Assembly (NCBI GenBank): GCA_943371025.1
Contig: CALRTC020000033.1
Location: 1-64,000, forward strand
Reading direction: 5' to 3'
Source of the DNA: Niveispirillum sp943371025
GTDB taxonomy: Bacteria; Pseudomonadota; Alphaproteobacteria; Azospirillales; Azospirillaceae
Length of the DNA stretch: 64,000 bases
Positions 8,489 through 16,386 of the stretch are shown here, piece after piece. Positions within the stretch are counted from its first letter, which is position 1. Each line of letters starts with the position of its first letter. Position numbers and translations under genes: made by a program. Under the pieces are notes generated by a model. That model was given only the letters and a program-made list of their open reading frames with translations, was not told the origin of the DNA and did no database searches.

Positions 8489-8494
8489 ACCAGG

Positions 8495-10183
8495 GTGGCT
8501 AACCTCCTTCAGAACCTGATGGCACTTGGACCGCGACGGCTGGTGACGCTGGGCGTGATCGCGGCGGCGGTGCTGGGATCGGTGGGCGTCGTCGCCTACT
8601 CCGTTTCCAGGCCCACCATGGGCGTCCTTTATGCGGGACTGGACGACGCAGAGGCCGGCCGCATCCTGGCCCAGCTTCAGACCCTGAACGTCCCGCACGA
8701 GGTGGGCAGCGAAGGCGGCTCCATCCGTGTGCCCGTCGACAGCATCGCCCGCATCCGCATGCAGCTGGCCCAGCAGGGCCTGCCCAGTGCCGGTGGCGTG
8801 GGATACGAACTGTTCGACAGCCAGGGGGCACTGGGCCTCACCTCCTTCATGCAGAAGATGAACAAGCTGCGCGCGACGGAGGGCGAGCTGGTCCGCACCA
8901 TCCAGACGTTGAACGGCGTGAAGTCGGCCCGCGTGCATCTGTCGGTGCCGGACACGGACAGTTTCCAGCCACAGACGTCCGCCCCAGCCGCCTCTGTTGT
9001 GGTGCGGTCGGTGGCGGCGGGGCTGGATCGGTCGCAGGCGCTGGCGGTCCGCCATCTGGTGGCCGCCGCGGTGCCGGGCATGCGGCCGGGTGCAGTGACC
9101 GTGATGGATGCCAATGGCGTCGTCCTGGCCGCTGATGGGGAAGCCGCCGACGGTCTGGCCCTGGTCCGGGCGGAAGAACTGCGCGCCGCCGCCGAACAGC
9201 GGCTGGCCCGCGCCGTGGAAGAAATCCTGGTGCCGAAATTCGGCCCCGGCAATGTGCGGGTGCGTGTCGCCGCGGAGATTGATCTGGGCCGGGAAACCCT
9301 GCGCGAACAGATTTTCGATCCCAATGGCCGCGTCGAACGGTCCGTGCAGAATGTCGCGGAGCATGAAAGCTCCCAGGATCAGGACACGGAAACCCCGACC
9401 ACGGTGGAAGAGAACCTGCCGCTGGAGGATGTCAATCAGGGTGCTGCCACCGGATCGCGCCACCAGACGGCCCGGGACGAGGAAACCACCAACTACGAGA
9501 TCAGCAGCCGGCAGCGCGAACGGGTGCAGGATGCGGGCGACATCCGCCGGCTGGCCGTCGCTGTCGTCGTCAACGGCACCTACAGTACTGCGGCCGACGG
9601 CTCCAGCCAGTACCAGCCCCGCAGCGAGGCGGAATTGCGTCAGGTGGAGAATGTGGTTCGCACCGCCATCGGCTTCTCCCAGACGCGCGGGGATCAGGTC
9701 ACGGTGGAAAATCTGCAATTCCTGGCCGAACCGGCGGCAGCATCGGGGATGATGCCCATCACGGATGCGGGGCCGGCGCGCGGCTGGCTGCCCTGGGCCG
9801 TCGCCGCCCTGGCCGTCACCCTGCTGCTGGGGTTCGCCCTGCGTCCCCTGCTGGGTCGCACCATCACCGGCCTTGTCCCCGCCCCGGCCCTGGCGGGTGC
9901 CGGCGCACCGTCCGCCCCACAGGTGTCGTCCGATCCCGCCACCACCCAGGCGCCGCAGCTTGCGCATGAAGCCGCACCCGGCACCGACCTGGCGGCAGCC
10001 GACACGTCCGGGGAAGTCTATGAGGGTGAGGAGGAGATGGAATTTGACGAGCTGATCGCCCTGCGCTCCGTCGAAGGTGGGGTCAGTGCCATGGCGTTGC
10101 GACGTCTGGCGGCCCTGGTCGACACCCATCCCGAAGACAGCATCAGCGTCCTGCGCAGCTGGATCTATGAGGGGGCACCGTAA
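8495..10183 (+). CDS. fliF: Flagellar MS-ring protein FliF
   Basis: A 562-residue MS-ring subunit. The first membrane helix is at about residues 16-38, followed by the RBM1/RBM2 ring-building motifs (MGVLYAGLDDAEAGRI; NKLRATEGELVRTIQTLNGV; ARVHLSVPD). A low-complexity acidic region at about 290-330 (DQDTETPTTVEENLPLEDVN) precedes the RBM3 part. The second helix (LPWAVAALAVTLLLGFALR) is at about 430-448. The FliG-binding tail LRRLAALVDTHPEDSISVLR lies at the C terminus. It starts with GTG. It is the first gene of a plus-strand operon fliF-fliH-fliN-fliP-flhB-like-fliG-fliK-like whose genes are 2 to 40 bp apart or overlap. Confidence 0.96.
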   Translation: MANLLQNLMALGPRRLVTLGVIAAAVLGSVGVVAYSVSRPTMGVLYAGLDDAEAGRILAQLQTLNVPHEVGSEGGSIRVPVDSIARIRMQLAQQGLPSAGGVGYELFDSQGALGLTSFMQKMNKLRATEGELVRTIQTLNGVKSARVHLSVPDTDSFQPQTSAPAASVVVRSVAAGLDRSQALAVRHLVAAAVPGMRPGAVTVMDANGVVLAADGEAADGLALVRAEELRAAAEQRLARAVEEILVPKFGPGNVRVRVAAEIDLGRETLREQIFDPNGRVERSVQNVAEHESSQDQDTETPTTVEENLPLEDVNQGAATGSRHQTARDEETTNYEISSRQRERVQDAGDIRRLAVAVVVNGTYSTAADGSSQYQPRSEAELRQVENVVRTAIGFSQTRGDQVTVENLQFLAEPAAASGMMPITDAGPARGWLPWAVAALAVTLLLGFALRPLLGRTITGLVPAPALAGAGAPSAPQVSSDPATTQAPQLAHEAAPGTDLAAADTSGEVYEGEEEMEFDELIALRSVEGGVSAMALRRLAALVDTHPEDSISVLRSWIYEGAP

Positions 10184-10185
10184 CC

Positions 10186-10857
10186 ATGCGTCCTTTCCTG
10201 TTCGACACCCATTTCCCCGGCGACAGCAGCGCCAATACAGCCACTGTCGCACCGGACCCGGTCCTGCAAACCGGTGGCTTCACGGAAGAGGATCTGGCCG
10301 CCGTCCGCGACCGTGCCTACAAGCAGGGCATGGAACTGGGCGAACGCGACGGGTTCGAGCGTGGCCAGCAGGCCGCCCGACAGTCACTGGAAGCCCAGCG
10401 CAGCACAGCCCTTTCCGCCATCGACAGCGCCATCCGCGCCGCAATGGCCGACCTGACCGGCTTTCACCGCCGCCTGGAACATGACGCGGTGCGCGTCGTG
10501 ACCGCGCTGGTGGCGCGTCTGGCCCCGCCTTTGCTGGATGCGGCGGCCGATGCAGAACTGGATCTGCTGGTCCGCGACATCCTGCGCGCCGCCATCGGGC
10601 GCCCGCGCCTGGAAATCCGGCTGGCCCCGTCCGCCCTGGACCGTATCGATACGGAGATCGACACCATCGCGGCTGAATCCGGTTTCAAGGGCGACGTGCA
10701 TCTGACCGCAGACGCCACCCTGTCCCCCGGTGCCGCCATGGCCGACTGGGGCACGGGCGGGGCTGAACATGATCCCCGCGCCCTGGAACGCGCACTGGGC
10801 GATGCCATCGCCATTGCCATCAGCCGCCTGACCGTCGGCACCCGCGCGTCGCGCTGA
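10186..10857 (+). CDS. fliH: FliH-like flagellar export regulator
   Basis: A 223-residue protein in the fliH position between fliF and fliN. It has a glutamine/arginine-rich coiled coil with GxxxG spacing (YKQGMELGERDGFERGQQAA, about residues 46-65), typical of FliH, and a C-terminal domain with weak resemblance to the FliH/V-ATPase-E fold (VTLTADATLSPGAAMADWGTG-like segment near residue 180). FliH links the FliI ATPase to the C ring through FliN and restrains ATP hydrolysis. The ATG lies 2 bp after the fliF stop. Sequence conservation in this family is low, so position carries much of the call. Confidence 0.8.
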   Translation: MRPFLFDTHFPGDSSANTATVAPDPVLQTGGFTEEDLAAVRDRAYKQGMELGERDGFERGQQAARQSLEAQRSTALSAIDSAIRAAMADLTGFHRRLEHDAVRVVTALVARLAPPLLDAAADAELDLLVRDILRAAIGRPRLEIRLAPSALDRIDTEIDTIAAESGFKGDVHLTADATLSPGAAMADWGTGGAEHDPRALERALGDAIAIAISRLTVGTRASR

Positions 10858-10897
10858 CCGCCTCCCCCTTAACACCAACTTCCCAAGGAACCGACCC

Positions 10898-11227
10898 ATG
10901 GCAACGCAGCAGGCCACCTTCCCCGGCGCCGGCACCGTCCCCGGCGATGATGAAACCGTCGCCCCGCAGGACCGCGACGAACTGAAGGCCATCTTCAATG
11001 TGCCGGTCAATGTGCAGGTCGTGCTGGGCTGCACCACCATGCCTGTCAGCCAGTTGCTGAAACTGGGGCGCGGGGCCGTCGTGGAACTGAACCGCAAGGT
11101 CGGTGAAGCGGTGGATGTCTATGTCAATGACCGCCTGATCGCGCGCGGTGAAGTGGTGATTGTCGACAAGGGCAATCTGGGCGTCACCATGACGGAAATC
11201 GTCAAGGCCGAGCTGGGATTGATCTGA
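10898..11227 (+). CDS. fliN: Flagellar motor switch protein FliN
   Basis: A 109-residue C-ring protein consisting of a short variable N terminus and one SpoA domain (about residues 32-107). The domain contains IFNVPVNVQVVLGCTTMPV, LLKLGRGAVVELNRKVGEAV and GEVVIVDKGNLGVTMTEIV, which match FliN closely. The protein forms the base of the C ring with FliM and docks FliH. AAGGA lies about 9 nt before the ATG. It is shorter than E. coli FliN (137 residues), as is usual in alphaproteobacteria. Confidence 0.94.
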   Translation: MATQQATFPGAGTVPGDDETVAPQDRDELKAIFNVPVNVQVVLGCTTMPVSQLLKLGRGAVVELNRKVGEAVDVYVNDRLIARGEVVIVDKGNLGVTMTEIVKAELGLI

Positions 11228-11259
11228 TCTTGGCCCCCGTTCAGAAGGACGGCGCCCCC

Positions 11260-12051
11260 ATGACGCCCCTCTCTCCCCCGCGATGGCAGCTGTTGCTGCT
11301 GCTCTGTCTGGTCGTGCTGGGCACAGGTGGTGCGGCCATGGCCCAGTCCATCACCCTGGATGCCGGGGCCGGCGGCGCCTCCTTCTCCGGGCGGCTGGTG
11401 CAAGTCATGGCGCTGGTCACCGTGCTGTCGGTGGCACCCGGCCTGCTGGTCATGGTCACCAGCTTCACCCGCATCGTCGTCGTGCTGTCGCTGCTGCGTT
11501 CCGCCCTGGGCCTGCAACAGACGCCGCCCAACATGGTGCTGGTGGGGCTGGGCCTGCTGCTGACCGCCTATATCATGGGACCAACCATGGACAAGGCGTG
11601 GAGCGAGGGGGTCCAGCCCCTGGTCGATGGCCAGATCACTGAGGAACAGGCCCTGGAACACACGGTGGAACCGTTCCGCGCCTTCATGCGTGCCCATGTC
11701 CGGCCCAAGGATCTTGCGGCGTTCCAGGCACTGGCCGGCATTGCCGGCACCCCGGTGAACCAGACGGCCGCCCCGGCCCCGGTGGTGACCGACGCTGAAC
11801 CCGGTCTGCGCACCCTGATCGCGGCCTTCGTCATTTCCGAACTGCGCCGCGCCTTCGAAATCGGCTTCATGCTGTTCCTGCCCTTCCTGGTGGTGGACAT
11901 GATTGTGGCCGCCGTGCTGATGGCCATGGGCATGATGATGCTGCCGCCCGTCGTCATCTCCCTGCCCTTCAAGATCATCTTCTTCGTGCTGGTCGATGGC
12001 TGGCTGCTGGTGGCGCAAAGCCTGGTGCGGTCTTATGGGGTGGGCGGATGA
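11260..12051 (+). CDS. fliP: Flagellar export-gate protein FliP
   Basis: A 263-residue polytopic core subunit of the type III export gate (FliP5-FliQ4-FliR1). It has a cleavable signal peptide (WQLLLLLCLVVLGTGGAAMAQ), then VTVLSVAPGLLVMVTSFTRI, the family signature, and SALGLQQTPPNMVLVGLGL. The C-terminal helices carry the conserved FLVVDMIVAAVLMAMGMMML and LPFKIIFFVLVDGW. The ATG at 11260 (AAGGA upstream) is preferred to a TTG 30 nt earlier. The last 4 bp overlap the next gene (ATGA). fliO, which often precedes fliP, was not found. Confidence 0.95.
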   Translation: MTPLSPPRWQLLLLLCLVVLGTGGAAMAQSITLDAGAGGASFSGRLVQVMALVTVLSVAPGLLVMVTSFTRIVVVLSLLRSALGLQQTPPNMVLVGLGLLLTAYIMGPTMDKAWSEGVQPLVDGQITEEQALEHTVEPFRAFMRAHVRPKDLAAFQALAGIAGTPVNQTAAPAPVVTDAEPGLRTLIAAFVISELRRAFEIGFMLFLPFLVVDMIVAAVLMAMGMMMLPPVVISLPFKIIFFVLVDGWLLVAQSLVRSYGVGG

Positions 12052-12365
12052 CGGGACGACCACCCAACCGCCCTGATCCCATGGCCCGCGCCGCCGCGCT
12101 GAACTACCAGCGGGGTGATGATCACCTGCCGCGCGTGACCGCCAGTGGCCGGGGTGCCGTGGCGGAACGCATCGTGGCGCTGGCCTTTGCCCACGGCGTG
12201 CCGGTGCGGGAGGACAGCGACCTTGCCACCCTGCTGGCGGCGGTGGAGCCCGGCACCGAAATCCCGCTGGAAGCCATGATGGCCGTGGCCGAAGTGCTGA
12301 GCCATCTCTACCGCCTGAACAGCCAGATCGGCGGCGATGCCGCCCTGTCCCCTTCCCCCCGCTGA
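12048..12365 (+). CDS. FlhB C-terminal-domain-like protein (EscU/YscU/HrcU family)
   Basis: A 105-residue soluble protein resembling the cytoplasmic domain of FlhB: AALNYQRGDDHLPRVTASGRG, IVALAFAHGVPVREDSDLAT, and ending with VAEVLSHLYRLN. It corresponds to the part of FlhB that follows the autocleavage site, but has no membrane helices and no NPTH motif. Such stand-alone paralogues (FlhX, YlqH types) can in some species partly replace the FlhB C-terminal half. It overlaps fliP by 4 bp and precedes fliG, so it is co-produced with the gate and C ring. Full-length FlhB is encoded separately at 15305. Confidence 0.8.
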   Translation: MTGRPPNRPDPMARAAALNYQRGDDHLPRVTASGRGAVAERIVALAFAHGVPVREDSDLATLLAAVEPGTEIPLEAMMAVAEVLSHLYRLNSQIGGDAALSPSPR

Positions 12366-12392
12366 CCCCGGCCCCTTCACGGAGAGTGTCCG

Positions 12393-13415
12393 ATGCTGAA
12401 AGTACGCACCGATCAAAAAAGCCTGAACGGGCTGGAAAAGGCCGCCTGCATCCTGCTGGCGCTCGGGGAGGAGCGCGGATCGCGCCTGATGGAACGGCTG
12501 GAGGATGACGAGATCCGGGAGGTCAGCTACGCCATGGCCGGCCTGGGTACCGTGTCCGGCAAGGTGGTGGAACGGCTGATCCGCGATTTCACCGAACGTT
12601 TCGCGGGCACGGGCGAACTGGCCGGCACCTTCGATACGACCGAGCGGTTCCTGTCCAAATTCATGACCGGCGACCGCGTGCAGGAGATCATGGCCGACAT
12701 CCGCGGCCCCGCCGGCCGCACCATGTGGGAGAAGATGAGCAATGTGAACGAGCAGGTGCTGGCCACATATCTACGCAATGAACATCCCCAGACCATCGCC
12801 GTCGTCCTGACCAAGATTCGGGCCGACCATGCGGCCCGCGTCCTGGGCTTGCTGCCGCAGAACTTGGTGCAGATGGTGGTGTCGCGCATCATCAAGATGG
12901 AAGCCGTACCTCGCGACGTGCTGGAAGATGTGGAAAAGACCCTGCGCAGTGAATTCATGGCCAATTATGTGCGCACATTGGGCCATGACAGCCACGCCAT
13001 CATGGCGGAGATCCTGAACCGCACCGACAAGGTGCTGTTCGACGCGATCATGGACCCGCTGGAACGCCGCCTGCCGGAAAGCGCGCAGCGCATCAAGCAG
13101 TTGATGTTCACCTTCGAGGATCTGACCCGCCTGGAACCGCAGGCCCTGCAGGTGCTGATCCGCAATTGCGATGCCGATGTGCTGGCGCTGGCCCTGAAGG
13201 GGCTGGATCAGCCCATGCAGATGCATTTCCTGGCCAACATGTCGGAACGCGCCGGCAACCTGATCCGCGACGAGATCGAGCTGATGGGCGCCGTCCGCGC
13301 GACGGAGGTGGAAGAGGCCCGCCTGACCGTCCTGCGCACGGCCAAGCAATTGGCAGAAGAAGGAGAGATCGTCATCTCCAACCGCAGCGATCCCAATAAC
13401 GCCCTGGTCTACTGA
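12393..13415 (+). CDS. fliG: Flagellar motor switch protein FliG
   Basis: A 340-residue rotor protein that transmits stator force. The N domain (LNGLEKAACILLALGEE) binds FliF. The middle armadillo domain contains the EHPQTIAVVLTKIRADHAAR signature (EHPQ motif, about residues 129-148). The C-terminal domain carries the charged ridge contacting MotA (MFTFEDLTRLEPQALQVLIR and LALKGLDQPMQMHFLANMSE, plus RAGNLIRDEIELMG). Length and order match the family exactly. It lies 27 bp after the FlhB-like gene in the fliF operon. Confidence 0.97.
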   Translation: MLKVRTDQKSLNGLEKAACILLALGEERGSRLMERLEDDEIREVSYAMAGLGTVSGKVVERLIRDFTERFAGTGELAGTFDTTERFLSKFMTGDRVQEIMADIRGPAGRTMWEKMSNVNEQVLATYLRNEHPQTIAVVLTKIRADHAARVLGLLPQNLVQMVVSRIIKMEAVPRDVLEDVEKTLRSEFMANYVRTLGHDSHAIMAEILNRTDKVLFDAIMDPLERRLPESAQRIKQLMFTFEDLTRLEPQALQVLIRNCDADVLALALKGLDQPMQMHFLANMSERAGNLIRDEIELMGAVRATEVEEARLTVLRTAKQLAEEGEIVISNRSDPNNALVY

Positions 13416-13438
13416 CCCATCAGGCGGGAGGGACCGCG

Positions 13439-14941
13439 ATGAGTGCCGACAGGTTCACCGTCCCGGCCATCACCAATGTGCCGAAGGCCGCCGCTGCGGC
13501 CGGCCTTGGTGACGTCGTCGGCCCTGCCACCCCGCTGCGCCCGGCCGGCATGGCAATGCAGGCCAGCATCCTGGCCCGCCCGCCGGACCTGTCCGCCACC
13601 ACCGGGACCCAAGTGACGGGCATTCTGGGTACGGCCACGCCGGATGGCGACCTGCCGCTGGCAACCCCGTCCGGCACCCTGCTGCTACGCCCCGTGCCGG
13701 GGGCGTGGCCGTCCGACCTGCCGGCGGGCAGCAGCGTTTCCGTCACCATCGGCCCCGGTGCCCGCGCCGGAAATGTCCAGTCGCTCGCTGTACCGGAGCG
13801 CGCGCCCTCCGTCGCGACAGGCGCCCGGCCTCCCTCCAGCGGGGCGGAAACGGCCCTGCGCGGACTGCTGGCGGCGGGGACCGATGGCGGGGTAGCCAGC
13901 GCGACCAGTGCCCGGCCCGTCATCGCCACCACCAGCGCCGTTGCCGCCACCACCGTCCCGACCAATGTCCAGCCGCAGGCCGCTGCCGCCCCGGCCGGCA
14001 ACCCGCAGCTTGTGGCCGCGGCCGGGTCCATGCAGACGCCCCGCACGGGGCCGACCGCTGCCATTGCCCCAGTCCCCCTTGATGACAGGCCTCGCGGCGT
14101 GGCCGCAGCCCAGAGCGCGCAAGCCGTGCCGGACATCGCCAAGGGTGCCGCCGCCGGCGCGCAGGACCTGCTGCGCCAGGCGGCCCTGGTCCCCCAGGAG
14201 GACGCGCTGGCCAAGGCCCCGCTGACACCGTTGCTGTCGGAACAACCCGCAACCGACCCGATCCTGTCCCAGGGGTCGGCTGCAGCGCGGCCCGACCTTG
14301 TGCTGGCCCAGGCTCTGGCCCATCCCGGCATGCTGGCCCGCATGGCGGCGTTCCTGCCGCGGGCCGACCGTCTGGGCGGGGCGGCCCTGATGCTGTACCT
14401 GTTCGGCGCACGCAATGGCGGGGTGCGGGCCTGGCTGGGCGATGCGCAGATGGGCCACCTGACCCGCGCAGAAGCCAAGGTGCTGGCCGAGATCGAGGAG
14501 GCCATGATCCCCACCCCGCGCATGGCGTCCGACGGATCGGTCTGGTCGACCCTGCTGGTCCCCTTCATGGAAGGCGACCGTCCGTCGGTGATGCTGCTGG
14601 CCACCATGCCCGGCATCCTGCTTCCGCCCGACCCGGACGAAGCGGGGAATGGGCAACTGAATGGCGATGTCACCGCCACCGCCTTTTCGCTGGGCATGGA
14701 CCTCAGCGCGCTGGGTCCGGTGCAGTTGCGGGGCCTCAGCCTGCCCGAAAGGGTAATGATGGATCTTTCGGTCACCCTGTTGCCGCCACCGGTCCTGCGC
14801 GACGCGTTCCAACGTCTGGTGGAAGATGCCCTGGCGGGCCTGGAAGTCCGGTCTTCCTTGCGTTTGCACTGGGGATGCAGGCCTTTTCTGGCTGATCTGA
14901 TGCCGGACGGAGCGGCTGTGACATGCAGTGCGGGCGCGTGA
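13439..14941 (+). CDS. FliK-like (hook-length-control-type) protein, uncertain
   Basis: A 500-residue alanine/proline/threonine-rich protein, mostly low complexity to about residue 290. A more ordered C-terminal part follows (about 300-500) with VWSTLLVPFMEGDRPSVMLL, LGMDLSALGPVQLRGLSLPE and a long final helix. The 'DLSxLGPVQL' pattern resembles C-terminal domains of FliK-type proteins of Rhodospirillaceae. A clear FliK is present at 45096, so this may be a paralogue, a second ruler or a different secreted assembly factor. A GGGAGG Shine-Dalgarno precedes the ATG. It is the last gene of the fliF operon. Confidence 0.55.
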   Translation: MSADRFTVPAITNVPKAAAAAGLGDVVGPATPLRPAGMAMQASILARPPDLSATTGTQVTGILGTATPDGDLPLATPSGTLLLRPVPGAWPSDLPAGSSVSVTIGPGARAGNVQSLAVPERAPSVATGARPPSSGAETALRGLLAAGTDGGVASATSARPVIATTSAVAATTVPTNVQPQAAAAPAGNPQLVAAAGSMQTPRTGPTAAIAPVPLDDRPRGVAAAQSAQAVPDIAKGAAAGAQDLLRQAALVPQEDALAKAPLTPLLSEQPATDPILSQGSAAARPDLVLAQALAHPGMLARMAAFLPRADRLGGAALMLYLFGARNGGVRAWLGDAQMGHLTRAEAKVLAEIEEAMIPTPRMASDGSVWSTLLVPFMEGDRPSVMLLATMPGILLPPDPDEAGNGQLNGDVTATAFSLGMDLSALGPVQLRGLSLPERVMMDLSVTLLPPPVLRDAFQRLVEDALAGLEVRSSLRLHWGCRPFLADLMPDGAAVTCSAGA

Positions 14942-14943
14942 TT

Positions 14944-14959
14944 TTTAACGCTGCTTTAA
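14944..14959. promoter_or_regulatory. CtrA-type box TTAA-N7-TTAA
   Basis: TTTAACGCTGCTTTAA contains TTAA-CGCTGCT-TTAA, an exact match to the CtrA consensus spacing. It is 95 bp upstream of the small gene at 15054, just after the FliK-like stop. It also matches the tandem element found before the other flagellar units. Confidence 0.6.
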
Positions 14960-15053
14960 TCGCGTCCCATCAAATTTTAGGAAAATCCATACGCCGCTAC
15001 GTCTTACGGACAATGATCAGCCAAATTGGTGATAACACCAATGGAGGAACCGA

Positions 15054-15290
15054 ATGTTACAGGCGACATCGCTGGAAACTGAATTACACGGGCTGCTGGA
15101 AATGGCGGCACAGCTCAGTGATGAAGGGGGGCTGGCCCGCCTGCATCACCTGTTGACCTGCTTGGCCGAAGGCGCGTCGCTGACCAGTTTTCAGCTGGAT
15201 GTGCCCGACGGGCTGGGCCATGTGCCAGCCCTGCAGCGAACATTGCTGACGCAAAGCCTGTTGACGGTGACGGCGGAAGGCCGCTGCTGA
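15054..15290 (+). CDS. Small conserved-position hypothetical protein
   Basis: A 78-residue protein (MLQATSLETELHGLLEMAAQ...) with no recognisable domain. It is predicted mostly helical in the first half and has two cysteines. It is supported by a good Shine-Dalgarno (GGAGGA 5 nt before the ATG) and by a CtrA-type box 95 bp upstream. It lies between the fliF operon and convergent flhB, in a zone of lower GC than its neighbours. The coupling to the flagellar element suggests a small motility-associated protein; the function is unknown. Confidence 0.55.
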   Translation: MLQATSLETELHGLLEMAAQLSDEGGLARLHHLLTCLAEGASLTSFQLDVPDGLGHVPALQRTLLTQSLLTVTAEGRC

Positions 15291-15299
15291 CGGCGGAAG
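15268..15299 (+). repeat. Short direct repeat TGACGGCGGAAG, period 20
   Basis: TGACGGCGGAAG occurs at 15268-15279 and again at 15288-15299, across the 3' end of the small gene and up to the flhB 3' end. The second copy contains the small gene's TGA stop (15288-15290). Probably a local duplication of no functional weight. Confidence 0.5.
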
Positions 15300-15304
15300 C
15301 GGTT

Positions 15305-16384
15305 TCAGACCACCGTATTCCTGACATTCAGGTTCATGACATAGGCGATCAGCTCGGCCACCACGACATAATGTTCGGGCTGGACCTCCTCGCCGATCTC
15401 CATGGCGGCGTGCAGCGTGCGCGCCAGAGGCGGATTTTCGATGATCGGCACATGGTGGTCGGTCGCCACCTTGCGGATGCGCAGGGCCACCAGATCCCGC
15501 CCCTTGGCCACACAGACCGGCGCCGGCGCCTTGGTCAGGTCATAGCGCAGGGCCACCGCGAAATGGGTGGGGTTGGTGATGACCACAGTGGCCGTCGGCA
15601 GTTCTGCGAACATGCGGTTGCGGGCGCGGTCCCGCCGCAATTGCTTGATCTTGGCCTTCAGGTGCGGGTCGCCTTCGGCCTGACGGAATTCCTCCTTCAG
15701 TTCCTGAAGGCTCATCCGCTGTTGCCGGTGCCAGGACAGGCGCTGCCACAGCAGATCCAGGACGGCGATGACGATCAACGCCGCCAGCACCGCCAGCAGC
15801 AGCCGGGACGTCACGTCGGCCAGCATCAGGGGCAAGGCGCCCGCATCGCTCAGCGCCATGGCCTCTGCCTGATGCACCAGCGGCGTCACGACCAGCAGGA
15901 AGGCCACGGTGACGGCAAGGACCTTGCCCAGCCCCTTCAGGAATTCCACCAGATTGCGCAGCGACAGCAGCCGTTTCAGCCCCGCCAGGGGCGACAGGCG
16001 GCCCAGGTTCGGCTGGATGCGTTCGGCCGCAATGACGATGCTGCCCTGCCCCATGGCACCCAGCAGCCCGGCCAGGAACAGCAGCCCCGCCGCCGGCAGC
16101 AGCACCAGCCCCACACCACCCGCCACCCGTGCGATCAGGTGAAAGGCATCGGCCGGTTCCCGCAGCAACAGATCACCCGGATTTTCCACCAGCGGCAGGA
16201 ATTCCGCCGCCAGTCCCTCGGCGATGGATGGTCCCATGCCGCCGGCCAAGATCAGGGCCGCCATCACGCCCAGGGCTGCCCCCACCTCGCGGCTGGTCGG
16301 CACATCGCCGCGGCGCCGCGCCTCGTCCAGCTTGCGCTGGGTCGGTTCCTCGGTCTTCTGGTTGTCATCCGTTTCCTCGGCCAT
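15305..16384 (-). CDS. flhB: Flagellar export switch protein FlhB
   Basis: A 359-residue export-apparatus protein that switches substrate specificity from rod/hook to filament. The N-terminal segment (ETDDNQKTEEPTQRKLDEAR) is diagnostic. Four membrane helices lie between about residues 30 and 215. The cytoplasmic domain includes the autocleavage motif NPTH at about residue 271 (VVITNPTHFAVALRY). Last gene of the minus-strand flhA-fliR-flhB operon, 2 bp after fliR. It is convergent with the small gene at 15054. Confidence 0.97.
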   Translation of the reverse strand: MAEETDDNQKTEEPTQRKLDEARRRGDVPTSREVGAALGVMAALILAGGMGPSIAEGLAAEFLPLVENPGDLLLREPADAFHLIARVAGGVGLVLLPAAGLLFLAGLLGAMGQGSIVIAAERIQPNLGRLSPLAGLKRLLSLRNLVEFLKGLGKVLAVTVAFLLVVTPLVHQAEAMALSDAGALPLMLADVTSRLLLAVLAALIVIAVLDLLWQRLSWHRQQRMSLQELKEEFRQAEGDPHLKAKIKQLRRDRARNRMFAELPTATVVITNPTHFAVALRYDLTKAPAPVCVAKGRDLVALRIRKVATDHHVPIIENPPLARTLHAAMEIGEEVQPEHYVVVAELIAYVMNLNVRNTVV

Positions 16385-16386
16385 GG

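Noticed and set aside
8474..10252. A 592-codon open frame antisense to fliF
   Set aside because: Shadow of a well-conserved MS-ring gene; composition dominated by G, R, H and Q.
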